Shown: one piece after another, positions 7,351 to 17,300 of the stretch
Layout of the letters: each line of letters opens with the position of its first letter
Position numbering within the stretch: position 1 is the first letter of the stretch
DNA from: Phycisphaera sp.
GTDB lineage: Bacteria > Planctomycetota > Phycisphaerae > Phycisphaerales > Zrk34
NCBI GenBank assembly: GCA_016125285.1
Contig: WGMA01000030.1
Coordinates: 33,437 to 97,436, forward strand
Direction of reading: 5' to 3'
DNA: 64,000 nucleotides
Notes under the pieces: generated by a model
What the model was told of the DNA's origin: nothing
What the model saw: the letters and a program-made list of their open reading frames with translations, nothing else
Database searches by the model: none
Position numbers and translations under genes: made by a program

Positions 7351-8814
7351 TCAGAGGAACAGCAGCACGTAGACGATGGCGAGCACGATCTGCGCCGCGG
7401 CGAAGGGCACGGCGGCCTTGACGAAGCCCATGAACGAGAGCTTGAGGTTGTTCTTGTGGATGATCGTCACGGCAACGAGGGTCGACGCCGAGCCGATCGG
7501 CGTGATGTTGCCGCCGAGGTTCGCGCCGAAGATGATCGCCCACCAGAACGGGCTGTCGGCGTTGGCGCCGACGTCGGGGTTGGCCGCGAGGATCTTCGCG
7601 AGCATCGCCGACAGTGGGATGTTGTCCGTAACGCTCGACGCCGCGGCGCTCGACGCCAGCAGCGTGCCGGGGCCAGCGGTGTCACCCATCGCGATGATCG
7701 GCTTGAGCAGGTTGCCGATCTCGTGCAGCACCATCGCGTGCTCCATCACGTTAATCACCACGAACAACGCCGCGAAGAAGCCGAGCAGGTCCCAGTCGAG
7801 CGCCTGGTAGAAGCGGTCGGCGGTCGCCTTGTAGCGGATGAGCATCACGGCGGCGAACGCGAGGGCGACGAAGCCCATGCCCAGCTCGTTGAGGAACCAC
7901 CCGGGCACCGACGCCGAGGCGATCACCGCGATGAACAGCACGAGCATCGTCCCGCCGAACCAGAAGAAGAAGCGCGACTCGATGCCGTCGTTCTCGTCGA
8001 ACGCCGCGACCTGTAACGCCGCCTCGGCCTTGTCGGCGTCGGTGGTGAGGCGGCCGATCTTGAAGAACTTCGCGCCCATCCAGATCGTCGCCGCCGTGGC
8101 GATCAGCACGTAAGGCGCGGCCTTGATGAAGAACGTCATGAAGCTGATGCCCGCCGCGTTGCCCACGATGATGTTCGGCACGGAGCTGATCAGCGTCAGC
8201 AGTCCGCCGACGTTCGTCAGCAACCCCTCAACGAGCAGGAAGCCCAGCAACTTGTCCGCCTTGCCGAGCTTGCCGAGCGACACCGCCGACAGCGACCCGA
8301 CGATGATCATCGCCGTGACGTTGTTCAGCACGGCGCTGAACGCGACGGTCATCACGCCGTAGTAGATCAGCAGCATGAACGGATCGCCCTTGGACGCCTT
8401 GGTGAGCTTGATGGCGATCCAGGTGAACAGGCCGGACTTCGAGGTGATGTCGACGAAGAGCGACGAGCCAAGGATGATCGCGATGACGCCCCAGTCGATG
8501 GCGGGGATGTAGACGGGCAGCTCGACCTCGTGCCCGGCGATCATGAGGTGGTGCACGTCGTAGAACGGCAGCAGGCCGAGCACGCCGCCGAGAATGAGGC
8601 AGACCACGGCGTAGAGGCCGACGATCACGGACTTCTTGGCGTGGAGTTTTTCTTCGAGCGCGAGGCAGGCGATCATCGCCACGAGCAGGAACGCGAACAG
8701 CGCGGTGACCCACCCGGCGACGTGATGCGGCTCGGCGGCATGCATTGCCTGATCGACGGCGTCGACCACGTCGGCGGCGGATTCAGCGGCGACTGTGATG
8801 AACGGGGTAAGCAT
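7351..8814 (-). CDS. nhaD: Na+/H+ antiporter, NhaD family
   Basis: A 487-residue inner-membrane transporter with about a dozen hydrophobic helices, the size and pattern of the NhaD branch of the ArsB/NhaD superfamily, which exchanges cytoplasmic Na+ or Li+ for protons. Segments such as GWVTALFAFLLVAMIACLALEE, FSAVLNNVTAMII and SSVTDNIPLSAML agree with the family; the last two carry the paired Asn/Asp motifs in the two inverted halves. A further family-like motif is GANLGGNITPIGSAS. It lies directly after a universal stress protein gene on the same strand, consistent with ion or pH stress handling. A palindromic 16-bp repeat abuts the stop codon and may act as a 3' hairpin. Confidence 0.9.
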   Translation of the reverse strand: MLTPFITVAAESAADVVDAVDQAMHAAEPHHVAGWVTALFAFLLVAMIACLALEEKLHAKKSVIVGLYAVVCLILGGVLGLLPFYDVHHLMIAGHEVELPVYIPAIDWGVIAIILGSSLFVDITSKSGLFTWIAIKLTKASKGDPFMLLIYYGVMTVAFSAVLNNVTAMIIVGSLSAVSLGKLGKADKLLGFLLVEGLLTNVGGLLTLISSVPNIIVGNAAGISFMTFFIKAAPYVLIATAATIWMGAKFFKIGRLTTDADKAEAALQVAAFDENDGIESRFFFWFGGTMLVLFIAVIASASVPGWFLNELGMGFVALAFAAVMLIRYKATADRFYQALDWDLLGFFAALFVVINVMEHAMVLHEIGNLLKPIIAMGDTAGPGTLLASSAAASSVTDNIPLSAMLAKILAANPDVGANADSPFWWAIIFGANLGGNITPIGSASTLVAVTIIHKNNLKLSFMGFVKAAVPFAAAQIVLAIVYVLLFL

Positions 8815-8838
8815 GGTGGGGTTTGCACGTCGAGGGCT

Positions 8839-8854
8839 GCTAAGCCGCGAGCGG
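8839..8854. repeat. 16-bp GCTAAGCCGCGAGCGG repeat
   Basis: One mismatch to the copy at 7334-7349, with the same orientation and the same position directly after a stop codon. The preceding 10 bp (ACGTCG-GGG) are also similar between the two copies. Confidence 0.75.
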
Positions 8855-8855
8855 C

Positions 8856-9710
8856 CTAGAGCATCAGCAGCGGGATCTGGCGGAGCTGGACGGCGAGGGG
8901 GTACGCCATGCCGTGCATCGCCAGCTGGTCTTCGTCCTTGGTGTTCATGATGAGCAGGTCGACCTCGTGCTCGGCGACGAGCCGCTCGTATTCCTCGATG
9001 CGTCGGCCGAACTGCACTTCCTGTTTAATCGTGATGTCGAGCCCCTGCGCCTTGAGGGCGTCGCGGCAGGAGGCGATGTAGTCGGTGGGCTCCTTGAGCA
9101 GCTGTTCCATGAGCTTCTGCCGCGCGACGGCGGTGTCGATCTCGGGGATCTTGCTGAACGCCTCGATGTGCCGCTCGAACGCCACGGCGTCCTCGACGTG
9201 CGTGAGCCACAGCGTGCCGCCGCGTTCGGTGAGTCGCGCGGCGACGTTGACGAGCCGGTCGTCGCCGGTGAGGTGGTCGGTGATCGCCATGACGCGGTCG
9301 GTGTTGGTCACGGTGTGCGGCAGGGCGTGGTCGGCGTCGGGGTGCGGCAGGACAAGCACCGGCGTGTGGGTCGCCTGCGTCAGCACGTCGAGGTGCGCGC
9401 CGAGGCTGTACGGCCACTTCCACGCGTCGGAGTGCAGGTGGCGGTAGGTGACGATGAGGTCGGGCGACCGCTCGGCGACGAGGTCGAGCAGGTTCTGCAC
9501 GCTGTGGAACGCGTCGCCGGTGACGGTGGACCACTCGGTCGCGTCGCCCAGCAGGTCGAGGAACTTGCGGACACGCTGTGTCAGCGCCTCGGCGCCATTG
9601 GCGTCGAGGTCGGTGACGATCAGCGTCCTGCCGAACTCGACGTGACGGTAGCGCAGCACCTCTTTCGCGGCGGACTTGAACACGGACTCGAACTGGTCGA
9701 TGTTCGCCAT
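8856..9710 (-). CDS. Universal stress protein, tandem Usp domains
   Basis: A 284-residue cytoplasmic protein with two Usp-type folds. The first is residues about 25-130 (RTLIVTDLDANG to TPVLVLPHPDADH). The second is residues about 137-284 (DRVMAITDHLTGDDRLVNVAARL to VDLLIMNTKDEDQLAMHGMAYPLAVQLRQIPLLML). The usual ATP-loop G-x2-G-x9-G-S/T is not clear in either half; the C-terminal loop is degenerate. Tandem Usp proteins of this size often accompany transporters. Here the gene precedes nhaD by 41 bp and follows phoU by 43 bp, so it may be co-transcribed with the phosphate regulators. Its role in ion stress is inference. Confidence 0.75.
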   Translation of the reverse strand: MANIDQFESVFKSAAKEVLRYRHVEFGRTLIVTDLDANGAEALTQRVRKFLDLLGDATEWSTVTGDAFHSVQNLLDLVAERSPDLIVTYRHLHSDAWKWPYSLGAHLDVLTQATHTPVLVLPHPDADHALPHTVTNTDRVMAITDHLTGDDRLVNVAARLTERGGTLWLTHVEDAVAFERHIEAFSKIPEIDTAVARQKLMEQLLKEPTDYIASCRDALKAQGLDITIKQEVQFGRRIEEYERLVAEHEVDLLIMNTKDEDQLAMHGMAYPLAVQLRQIPLLML

Positions 9711-9753
9711 GGCCGCGATTTTAACGGATTTGCGTGTGTGATGATCGCGTGAG

Positions 9754-10440
9754 TCACACGTCGGTGGAGCGGCGCACGGGGCGGGCGGGCCGGTGGCGCT
9801 GGATCTCGCCGCGGCACATGTAGATCACGTCTTCGGAGATGTTGACCGTCAGGTCGGCGATGCGTTCGAGGTGCCGCGAGAGGTTCATCAGGCCGATGTA
9901 CTGGTAGACGCTCTCGGGGTGCGAGATGATCGCCAGCTCGACCTGGCTGTACATCTGGCTGTGGATCTCGTCGACCTCATCGTCGTCGCTGCGGACCTCG
10001 TCGGCGAGGTCGGGGTCGTTGTCGATCAACGCCTTCAGCGCCTTGCCGAGCATCTTCTTGACGCGGCGGGTCATGCCGGCCAGGTCGTAAGGGACGACCT
10101 CGAGCACGGGCTCGTCGGCGAGGTACTTCGCCTGCTCGGCGACGTTGACCGCGTGGTCGGCGATCCGCTCGAGGTCGTTGTTGATCTTCAGCACCGCCAC
10201 GACGAACCGCAGGTCGTAGGCGACCGGCTGATGCAGCGCCAGGGCGTGCAGGCACTCCTCCTCGATGTCGACCTCCATCTCGTCGATCTCGGTGTCGCGG
10301 TCGATGACCTGACGGGCGAGACCCTCGTTGCGCTCTTCGACGGCCCGGATGGAGTCGACGACGGCGCGTTCGACCAGTTGGCCCAGCTGGAGGATCATGT
10401 CCTTGAGCTTGTCGATCTGACGGTGAAAGTGGACGGTCAT
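9754..10440 (-). CDS. phoU: Phosphate signalling regulator PhoU
   Basis: PhoU represses PhoR signalling when phosphate is plentiful, by bridging the Pst transporter and the kinase. The 228-residue protein has the two repeated three-helix bundles of the family: residues about 5-105 and 110-215, each with an acidic metal-binding E/D-x3-D pattern (DTEIDEMEVDIEE; DDDEVDEIHSQM). RFVVAVLKINNDLERIADHAVNVAE and LMNLSRHLERIADLTVNISEDV are typical. I start at the ATG at 10440 (MTVHFHRQIDKLKD), which has GAAGAGA upstream; the longer frame adds an unconserved leader. It is the last gene of phoB-phoR-phoU, and no pstSCAB genes lie nearby. Confidence 0.95.
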   Translation of the reverse strand: MTVHFHRQIDKLKDMILQLGQLVERAVVDSIRAVEERNEGLARQVIDRDTEIDEMEVDIEEECLHALALHQPVAYDLRFVVAVLKINNDLERIADHAVNVAEQAKYLADEPVLEVVPYDLAGMTRRVKKMLGKALKALIDNDPDLADEVRSDDDEVDEIHSQMYSQVELAIISHPESVYQYIGLMNLSRHLERIADLTVNISEDVIYMCRGEIQRHRPARPVRRSTDV

Positions 10441-10519
10441 GAGAGTCTCTTCGGTGCGGAGGTTGGCGTGACCGGGGACTCTATTAGTGTACACGACGCG
10501 TCAAGCGGGGGATGCGGGG

Positions 10520-11785
10520 TCAGGCGTGGTTGGCGGGAATGTGGATGCGGAAGGTCGAGCCGCGGTTGGGGGCGGAGTCGACGGAGACGCGTCCGCCGTG
10601 GGCGATGGCGATGTGCTTGACGATGGACAGGCCGAGGCCGGTGCCGCCGAGCTCGCGGGAGCGGGCCTTGTCGGTGCGGTAAAAGCGTTCGAAGATGCGG
10701 GGCAGGTGCTCGGCGGCGATGCCGACCCCGGCGTCCTGCACGGCCAGCACGATCTCCGTGCCGACCCGTTTGGCGCTGGTGCGGACGCTCGAGCCGTCGG
10801 GGCTGTACTTGATGGCGTTGTCGATGAGGTTGACCACGGCCTGCTCGAGCAGCGGGGCGTTGACGGTCGCCGCGAGATTCGCGGCGCAGTCGATGTCGAT
10901 GGCCGTGTCGCGGTCGCGAGCGCGGGCGGCGCACGCCTCGGCAGCCACACGCAGCACCTCTTCGAGACGCCGCGGCTCGAGCACGATGCGCTCGTGCTCG
11001 GTGTCCTGCTCGATGCGCGCCAGGCTCAGCAGGTCCTCGACGATCGCGCCGAGCCGGTCGGCCTGACGCGTGATCACCCGCAGGAACTGCTCGGACGCCT
11101 GCGGGTCGTCGTTGGCGGACTCCAGCAGCGTCTCGGCCGCGGCCTTGATCGCCGTGATCGGCGTCTTGATCTCGTGGGACGCGTTGGTCACGAAGTCACG
11201 CCGGACGACTTCCAACCGGCGCAGGCGTGTGACGTTGTGCAGCACGATCAGCGAGCCGATCCGTTCGCTCTCGCTGTCACGCAGCACCGAGCCCTGCGCC
11301 TCGAACATACGCGGCGAGGCGCCTTCCTCGTCGTCGGGGGGCAGCTCGATGTCGGTCTCGATCACCTGGTCGGTGTCGAGCGACTCGGCGATGAACTGAC
11401 GCAGCGCGTCGTTGCGGATCAGCTCGGCAACGGCCCGGCCGATCGCCTGCGGCGGCGTCAGCTCCAGCAGCTTGGCGGCCGCGGCGTTGAGGCTGATCAG
11501 CTTGCCGTCGGTGTCGACCGCGAGCACGCCCTCGACCATCGACCGCAGCGCGGCCTCGAGTTCGTCGCGGCGGTGGATCAGCCGCTGCAGCGTCTTCTCC
11601 TGCTCACGCTCGCTGCGGTGCATCGCGGCGCGCAGGCGGGACATCGTGACCAGGCTCCCCGCCAGCAGCAGCGCGAGGAGGCCCGCGATGCCCCACGCAA
11701 CCACTGCGGCGCCGCCGAACTCATCGGCGAGCGTCCCGGGAAGCGCGTGCTGCGGTATGGATAACGCCAGATGCATCACGTGCAT
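10520..11785 (-). CDS. phoR: Phosphate regulon sensor kinase PhoR
   Basis: A 421-residue membrane histidine kinase. One transmembrane helix lies near residues 22-42 (VVAWGIAGLLALLLAGSLV). A PAS domain follows (MVEGVLAVDTDGKLISLNAAAAKLL), with a juxtaposed segment up to about residue 185. The HisKA dimerisation helix has the phospho-acceptor in FVTNASHEIKTPITAIK. The HATPase_c domain has the N-box NLIDNAIKYSPDG, and the G1 and G2 boxes DAGVGIAAEHLPRIFERFYRTD and GGTGLGLSIVKHI. All catalytic boxes are intact. I start at 11785, where GGAG precedes ATG, because the longer frame overlaps phoB. The domain order and the phoB and phoU neighbours identify it as PhoR. Confidence 0.92.
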   Translation of the reverse strand: MHVMHLALSIPQHALPGTLADEFGGAAVVAWGIAGLLALLLAGSLVTMSRLRAAMHRSEREQEKTLQRLIHRRDELEAALRSMVEGVLAVDTDGKLISLNAAAAKLLELTPPQAIGRAVAELIRNDALRQFIAESLDTDQVIETDIELPPDDEEGASPRMFEAQGSVLRDSESERIGSLIVLHNVTRLRRLEVVRRDFVTNASHEIKTPITAIKAAAETLLESANDDPQASEQFLRVITRQADRLGAIVEDLLSLARIEQDTEHERIVLEPRRLEEVLRVAAEACAARARDRDTAIDIDCAANLAATVNAPLLEQAVVNLIDNAIKYSPDGSSVRTSAKRVGTEIVLAVQDAGVGIAAEHLPRIFERFYRTDKARSRELGGTGLGLSIVKHIAIAHGGRVSVDSAPNRGSTFRIHIPANHA

Positions 11786-11831
11786 GATACTCCGCTGGGG
11801 CGGTTCGGCGGGCGCGGGCTGTAGTGGGGGG

Positions 11832-12578
11832 CTACTCTTCGAGGCGGTAGCCGACGCCACGGACCGTCTTGATGTGCCGCCCGGCGTCGCTGAGCTTGCG
11901 GCGGAGCGACACGACGTGCACGTCCACGGAGCGGTCGGTCACGGCCGCGAACCCGTCGTGCAGGGCGTCGATGATCTGCTGGCGGGTGAACACGCGCCCC
12001 GGTCGACGGGCCAGCAGGTACAGCAGGCGGAACTCGGTAGCGGTCAGCTCGATCGTCTCCTCGCCGACACGCACCTCGTGGCGGTCGGGGATGATCTGCA
12101 ACTCGTTGATGCGGATGGCGGGCTTGGTTTCCGCGTCGGCCTCCGCGGGGCTCGCCGCGCCCGGGCGACGCAGCACCGCCTTGAGCCGGGCGATCAGCAC
12201 GCGGGGGCTGAACGGCTTGGTGACGTAGTCATCGGCGCCCATCTCCAGCCCGATCACGACGTCGGACTCCTCGCCCTTGGCGGTGAGCATGACGATCGGC
12301 ACGTGGGCGGTGTTGGGGTCGGACTTGAGGTTGCGGCAGACGTCCAGGCCGTCCATGCCGGGCAGCATCAGGTCGAGCACGACGAGGTCGGGCGGGTGCT
12401 GCCGCGCGATCTCCAGGCCCTGCTCACCGCGATCGGTGCACACGACCTTGAAGCCCTCGCGGGTCAGGTTGTAGTTCAGCAGGTCCTGCAGGTCCTTCTC
12501 GTCCTCGACCACCAGCAGGTACGCCTTGGACGAAGGACCGTTCGATTTGCCGCGCGCCTTGGACATCGTGCTCACCAT
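11832..12578 (-). CDS. phoB: Phosphate regulon response regulator PhoB
   Basis: An OmpR/PhoB-class regulator of about 248 residues. The receiver domain YLLVVEDEKDLQDLLNYNL carries the acidic pair. The phospho-acceptor Asp is in DLVVLDLMLPGMDG, and the conserved Thr and Lys are in IVMLTAKGEE and DDYVTKPFSP. The C-terminal winged helix (IELTATEFRLLYLLARRPGRVFTRQQII) ends in VRGVGYRLEE. The start is a choice between 12578, with GGGAGG 12 bases upstream, and the ATG at 12566. The long upstream region contains Pho-box-like repeats, consistent with autoregulation. Phosphorylated by PhoR, it would control phosphate-starvation genes. Confidence 0.93.
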   Translation of the reverse strand: MVSTMSKARGKSNGPSSKAYLLVVEDEKDLQDLLNYNLTREGFKVVCTDRGEQGLEIARQHPPDLVVLDLMLPGMDGLDVCRNLKSDPNTAHVPIVMLTAKGEESDVVIGLEMGADDYVTKPFSPRVLIARLKAVLRRPGAASPAEADAETKPAIRINELQIIPDRHEVRVGEETIELTATEFRLLYLLARRPGRVFTRQQIIDALHDGFAAVTDRSVDVHVVSLRRKLSDAGRHIKTVRGVGYRLEE

Positions 12579-12668
12579 GGCAAACAGTATCCTCCCGATC
12601 ACCTTGACGGCAACCGTTTTGCCTCGCTAACACGAATCTTGCAGTCTCCTCGCGATACACCGACGGCG

Positions 12669-12685
12669 TGTCAACGGGCTGTTAA
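12669..12685 (-). promoter_or_regulatory. Pho-box-like repeats upstream of phoB
   Basis: On the minus strand TTAACA is followed after 5 bp by TTGACA, an 11-bp periodic pair like the repeats bound by PhoP/PhoB-type regulators. A further TTAACC lies at 12708-12713, out of phase. TTGACA could equally be a -35 box. Evidence is limited to this spacing. Confidence 0.3.
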
Positions 12686-12726
12686 GGCACGTTTTCTACC
12701 ACTGCGAGGTTAAGGGGGCGCTAAGA

Positions 12727-14199
12727 TCAGGCCAGAATATCGTGTACCACGTTGCCGTGGACGTCCGTGAGCCTGAAGTCGCGACCCTGGAACTTGTATG
12801 TGAGTTTCTTGTGATCGATGCCCAGCAGGTACAGCATCGTCGCGTGCAGGTCGTGCACTTCCGTCACCTCCTCCACGGCGTTGTAACCGAGCTCGTCGGT
12901 GGCGCCGTGGCTGATGCCGCCCTTGACGCCCGCCCCGGCGACGAACGCGCTGAAGCCCTTGATGTGGTGGTCGCGCCCGTTGCCCTGCGCCATGGGCGTC
13001 CGGCCGAACTCGCCGCCCCAGATCACCAGCGTGTCCTCCAGCAGCCCGCGCTGCTTGAGGTCCTTGATCAGCGCCGCCGTGCCCTGGTCGACGAACTTGG
13101 CCGTCTGGAGGATGCCGTTCTTGATCCCGCCGTGGTGGTCCCACCCGCGGTGGTAGAGCTGGATGAACCGCACGCCGCGCTCGGCGAGGCGTCGGGCGAG
13201 CAGGCAGTTGTACGCGAACGACCCGTCGGCGCCCTTCGTGCCGTACATCTCCAGCGTCTCTTTCGTCTCGTTGGAGATGTCCATCAGCTCCGGCACGGAC
13301 GACTGCATGCGGAACGCCAGCTCGTACTGGGCGATCCGCGTGGCGATCTCGGGGTCGTCGTACACGTCGTTGCCGATGCGGTTGAGCGACGTGACCGCGT
13401 CCACGAGCCCGCGCTGCTGGTCCATCGTCACCCCGCCCGGGCTCGACACGTAGTGCACCGGGTCACCGGCCGAGTGGAACTCCACGCCTTGGAACCGGCT
13501 GGGCAGGAACCCGCTGGCCCATTGCCGTGACGCGATCGGCTGGGCCTGCCCGCCACCGGCGCTGGTCAGCACCACGTAGCCGGGCAGTTCCTCGGTCTCC
13601 GCGCCCAGGCCGTACAGCATCCACGAGCCCATCGACGGCCGCCCGGGGATCGACGTGCCGGTGTTCATCACCGTGTGCGCCGGGTCGTGGTTGATCTGCG
13701 TGGTGCGCATCGAGCGGATGATGCAGATCTCGTCGGCGACCTCGCCGATGTTCGGCAACGCCGTGCTGATCTCCTGGCCGCTCTGCCCGAACTTCTTGAA
13801 CGGGTGCTGCGGCGCGAAGCACTTCAGCGCCTTGCCCTGCAGCTGGGCGATGGGCTGGCCCTTCGTGTACGACTCGGGCATCGGCTGGCCGTCCATCTCC
13901 GCCAGCTTCGGCTTGTGGTCCAGCGTCTCGAGGTGGCTCGGCCCGCCGGCCATGCACAGGTGGATCACCCGCTTGGCCTTCGGGGCGTAGTGCAGCGGAT
14001 TGACCACGCCGGTCCACTTCGGCGGCCGCACCAGCGCGTGACCCGCCGCGCCGTTGCCCGCCGCCGCGGCGCGCAACAACTGCGGCGACAGCAGCGACGC
14101 CAGCGCCGCCGTGCCGATGCCGCTGAGCGACCGGCCGAGGAACGTGCGACGGTAGGGGTTGATTTCGGATTTCGGATTTCGGATTTCGGATTGGTTCAT
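12727..14199 (-). CDS. DUF1501 protein, Tat-exported, repeat-derived N-terminus
   Basis: A 490-residue member of the DUF1501 family, distantly related to the alkaline phosphatase/sulfatase fold and abundant in planctomycetes. The twin-arginine signal YRRTFLGRSLSGIGTAALASLL begins only after about 16 residues. The preceding NQSEIRNPKSEI is translated from a GGATTTC-type heptamer repeat. Family segments include [44 protein letters not shown] and ATMLYLLGIDHKKLTYKFQGRDFRLTDV. It lies directly after a PSD1 cytochrome gene, the usual pairing. The start at 14199 (ATGAACCAATCC) is the nearest ATG; a start past the repeat would leave no codon for initiation before the RR motif. The substrate is unknown. 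Confidence 0.85.
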   Translation of the reverse strand: MNQSEIRNPKSEINPYRRTFLGRSLSGIGTAALASLLSPQLLRAAAAGNGAAGHALVRPPKWTGVVNPLHYAPKAKRVIHLCMAGGPSHLETLDHKPKLAEMDGQPMPESYTKGQPIAQLQGKALKCFAPQHPFKKFGQSGQEISTALPNIGEVADEICIIRSMRTTQINHDPAHTVMNTGTSIPGRPSMGSWMLYGLGAETEELPGYVVLTSAGGGQAQPIASRQWASGFLPSRFQGVEFHSAGDPVHYVSSPGGVTMDQQRGLVDAVTSLNRIGNDVYDDPEIATRIAQYELAFRMQSSVPELMDISNETKETLEMYGTKGADGSFAYNCLLARRLAERGVRFIQLYHRGWDHHGGIKNGILQTAKFVDQGTAALIKDLKQRGLLEDTLVIWGGEFGRTPMAQGNGRDHHIKGFSAFVAGAGVKGGISHGATDELGYNAVEEVTEVHDLHATMLYLLGIDHKKLTYKFQGRDFRLTDVHGNVVHDILA

Positions 14200-14314
14200 G
14201 TCATGCGTCTCGCTTGTTTCGCGATGGTCCGCGGGACCATGTTCGGTTCTGCGTATCGGGCAGCGGATGTCGTCGTAGCCAAATCCGAAATCCGCAATCC
14301 GAAATCCGCAATCA
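14162..14314. repeat. Inverted GGATTTC-heptamer element between PSD1 and DUF1501 genes
   Basis: Left arm 14162-14193 has four GGATTTC-type units; right arm 14281-14314 has inverted ATCCGAA/ATCCGCA units. They flank an 87-bp spacer that contains the perfect palindrome ATGGTCC-GCG-GGACCAT. The right arm includes the TGA stop of the PSD1 gene, and the left arm encodes the first residues of the DUF1501 protein. Confidence 0.85.
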
Positions 14315-17300
14315 GTTGCGCGTGATTGATTCGTGCATATTGAGGATCGCCCGGGCGACCGTCGTCCACGCGGCGTGCTCGGACACGTCGAGATCGTTGG
14401 GTGTGGGCCACTCGCCGGTGCTGACCAGCTTCTTTGCGGCGTCCTTGTCGGCGGTGTAATTCGCGCGGTTGTCGGCCAGCAGCTTCTCGAGCACCTGTGT
14501 CTCACGGGCCTCGGGTTCGCGTGACAGCACGTGGCGGTACATCCAGGTCAGGCGTGACGCGTCGTCCTTGCCGCCTTCACGCAGCGCGTGCTCGCTGAAC
14601 ACGCGGGCCGCCTCGACGAACGTCGGGTCGTTGAGCAGCACCAACGCGGCCAGCGGCGTGTTGGATCGGGGACGATCCACGGCGCACTCGTCACGCGACG
14701 GCGCGTCGAACGCCTTGAGCATCGGGTGCAGGAACTGCCGCTGCCAGTGCGTGTACACGCCGCGCCGGTAGAGCCCCTCGCCGCGGTCCGGCTGGTACTC
14801 GCGCTTGGGGAAGTTGAGGTGGCGGTAGTAACCGGCGGGCTGGTACGGCTTGGCCGAATCGCCGCCGATCTTGTCGACGAGCAGGCCGCTGATCGCCAGG
14901 GCGTTGTCGCGGACGAGCTCGGCGTCGAGGCGGAAGCGCGACTGGCGGGCGAGCAGGCGGTTGTACGGATCGACCTCACGCAGGTGCGTCGGCGCCAGCG
15001 ACGACTGGCGGTACGTCGACGAGGTGACCATGAGCTTGATCATGTGCTTGATGTCCCAGCCGCGGTCCATGAACTCCACGGCCAGCCAGTCGAGCAGCTC
15101 GGGATGCACGGGCGGTTCGCCCTGCGAGCCGAGGTCGTCGAGGTTCTTAGCGATGCCGGCGCCGAAGTACATCGCCCACAGCCGGTTGACGAACACGCGC
15201 GCGGTCATCGGGTTGTCGCGGCTGACCAGCCAGTTCGCCAGGTCCATGCGTGTGGCGCGGCGGTCGCCCTCGACCTTGATCTGCGGCAGGAAGTGGGGCA
15301 CGTGCGGCGTGACGATCTCGCCGTCGTCCGACATCCAGTTGCCGCGCGGCAGCACACGCATCTCGCGCGGCGCCACGGCGATCGTCTCGATCATCTTCCG
15401 CGTCGACTTGTTGAGCTTGTCACGCTCCGCCTCCAGCTTCGCCAGATCGGCGCGGCGCGGGTCCTTGTAGTCGCCCGTCCGGCGGAACGCGTCGAACAGC
15501 TTGTTCCGCTGCGCCTCGTCACGATCGCCCGCCGCGACGTTGAGGATCGCCTCCTCATCGGCGCCGAGCCCCGTGCCGCTCTGCACCGCGCCCGCGTCGG
15601 ACCAGTACGCCAGCCCGTCGAACTGCGTGAACGCCATGCCGTTGATCGCGTCGCCCGGCTTCAGGCCCACCTGCTCGAGCGTCGCCTCGAGCTTCACCCA
15701 CGCGCCCGTGTTGGGCAGGTCGCCCACGCGGTGGTGCTGCGCCTGATCGACCGCGCCGATCCCGCCGAAGCTGATCTTGTCCTCGCCCCAGAACGCGCGG
15801 TGCTCCCACGAGCCGTTGAGGTTGAACTGGAGCATCACCGTCTTCGGCGGGTTCTTCGGGTCGAGGTACACCCACGCGTAAAGCGTGTTGCCCGCCGCGA
15901 GCTTGATCGTGTCCTTCGCGTTGATCACGAAGTGCTGGACGATGTCGTTGCCCTGCTGGCGACGGCTGACGGTCGCGCCTTCGCGGACCGGGTGCTTCTT
16001 GTCGTCCACGTACTTGAAGTCGCCGTTCTTCTGCCCGTCCGGCGTCTTGCGTTCGGTGAACCACGCGAAGTCGTGCACGCCGCCCCCGGCCGCCGCCTTG
16101 CGCATCGCGTCTTCCCATTTCGCCATCGCCGCGAACTCCTCCGGCGTTGGGTTCTTCAACGCCTCATTGAGCTTCGCGATCGCGCCGTCCAGCTTCTTCA
16201 TCTCGGCTTCCTGCTCGAAGCTGGGCACGTCCATGAACGGCCCGAAGTTGCTGCCGCCGTAGATGCCCTGCTCCTTGATCCCCGCGAAGAAGCTCGCCAT
16301 CGAGTAGAAATCCTTGGTCGAGTACGGGTCAAACTTGTGATCGTGACACTCGCAGCAACCCATCGTCGCGCCCATCCACACCGTCGACACATTGCGGACA
16401 CGTTCCGCGGCGTACTTCGCCAGGTACTCCTTCGGCTGGACGCCGCCCTCGGCCGACATCATGCCGAGCCGGTTGTAGCCCGCCGCGACCTTCTGCCACA
16501 GCGTCGCGTTCTCGATCAGGTCGCCCGCGAGGTTCTCACGCGTGAACTGGTCGAAAGGCATGTTCGCGTTGAACGCGTTGATGACGTAGTCGCGGTAGGG
16601 CGAGTCGGCCACGTTCTGGTCGCCGTGGTACCCGACCGTGTCCGCGTAGCGCACGAGGTCGAGCCAGGGCGCGGCCAGGCGTTCGCCGAAGTGGGGCGAC
16701 GCGAGCAGGCGATCGACGAGCTTTTCGTACGCGTCGGGCGACTTGTCGGCGACAAACGCGTCGACCTGCTCCGGCGTCGGCGGCAGGCCGATCAGATCGA
16801 AGCTGAGCCGACGGATGAGCGTCACGCGGTCGGCCTCGGGCGACGGACGCAGGTCGTGGCGGTCCAGCGACGCGAGCACGAAGCTGTCGATCGGGTTGCG
16901 TACCCACGTCTTGTTCGACACCGGCGGAGCGGCCATGCGCTTCGGCGGGATGTACGCCCAGTGCGCCTCCCACTCGGCGCCCTGCCTGATCCACTCCGTC
17001 AGCAGTCGCTTCTCGTACGCGTCGAGCACCTTCTCCGATTTCGGCGGCGGCATCAGGTCCTCGGTGTCCTTCGTCAGGATGCGCGCGACCAGTTCGCTGT
17101 CATCGGGCTTACCGGGGTTGATCGCGGAGTACCCGCCCAGGTCGCGCTTCGCCTCTGCCTCGATGTCGAAGCGGAGCTTCGCCTTACGCTCGCCCTTGTC
17201 CGGGCCGTGGCACTTGTAGCACTTGTCCGAAAGGATCGGTCGGATGTCGCGGTTGAACGAGATGTGCTTCGGCAACGGTTTGGCGACCTGCGGCTCGGCG

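Noticed and set aside
14162..14314. Possible CRISPR array from repeated short units
   Set aside because: Units are 7 bp head to tail with no unique spacers of constant length.
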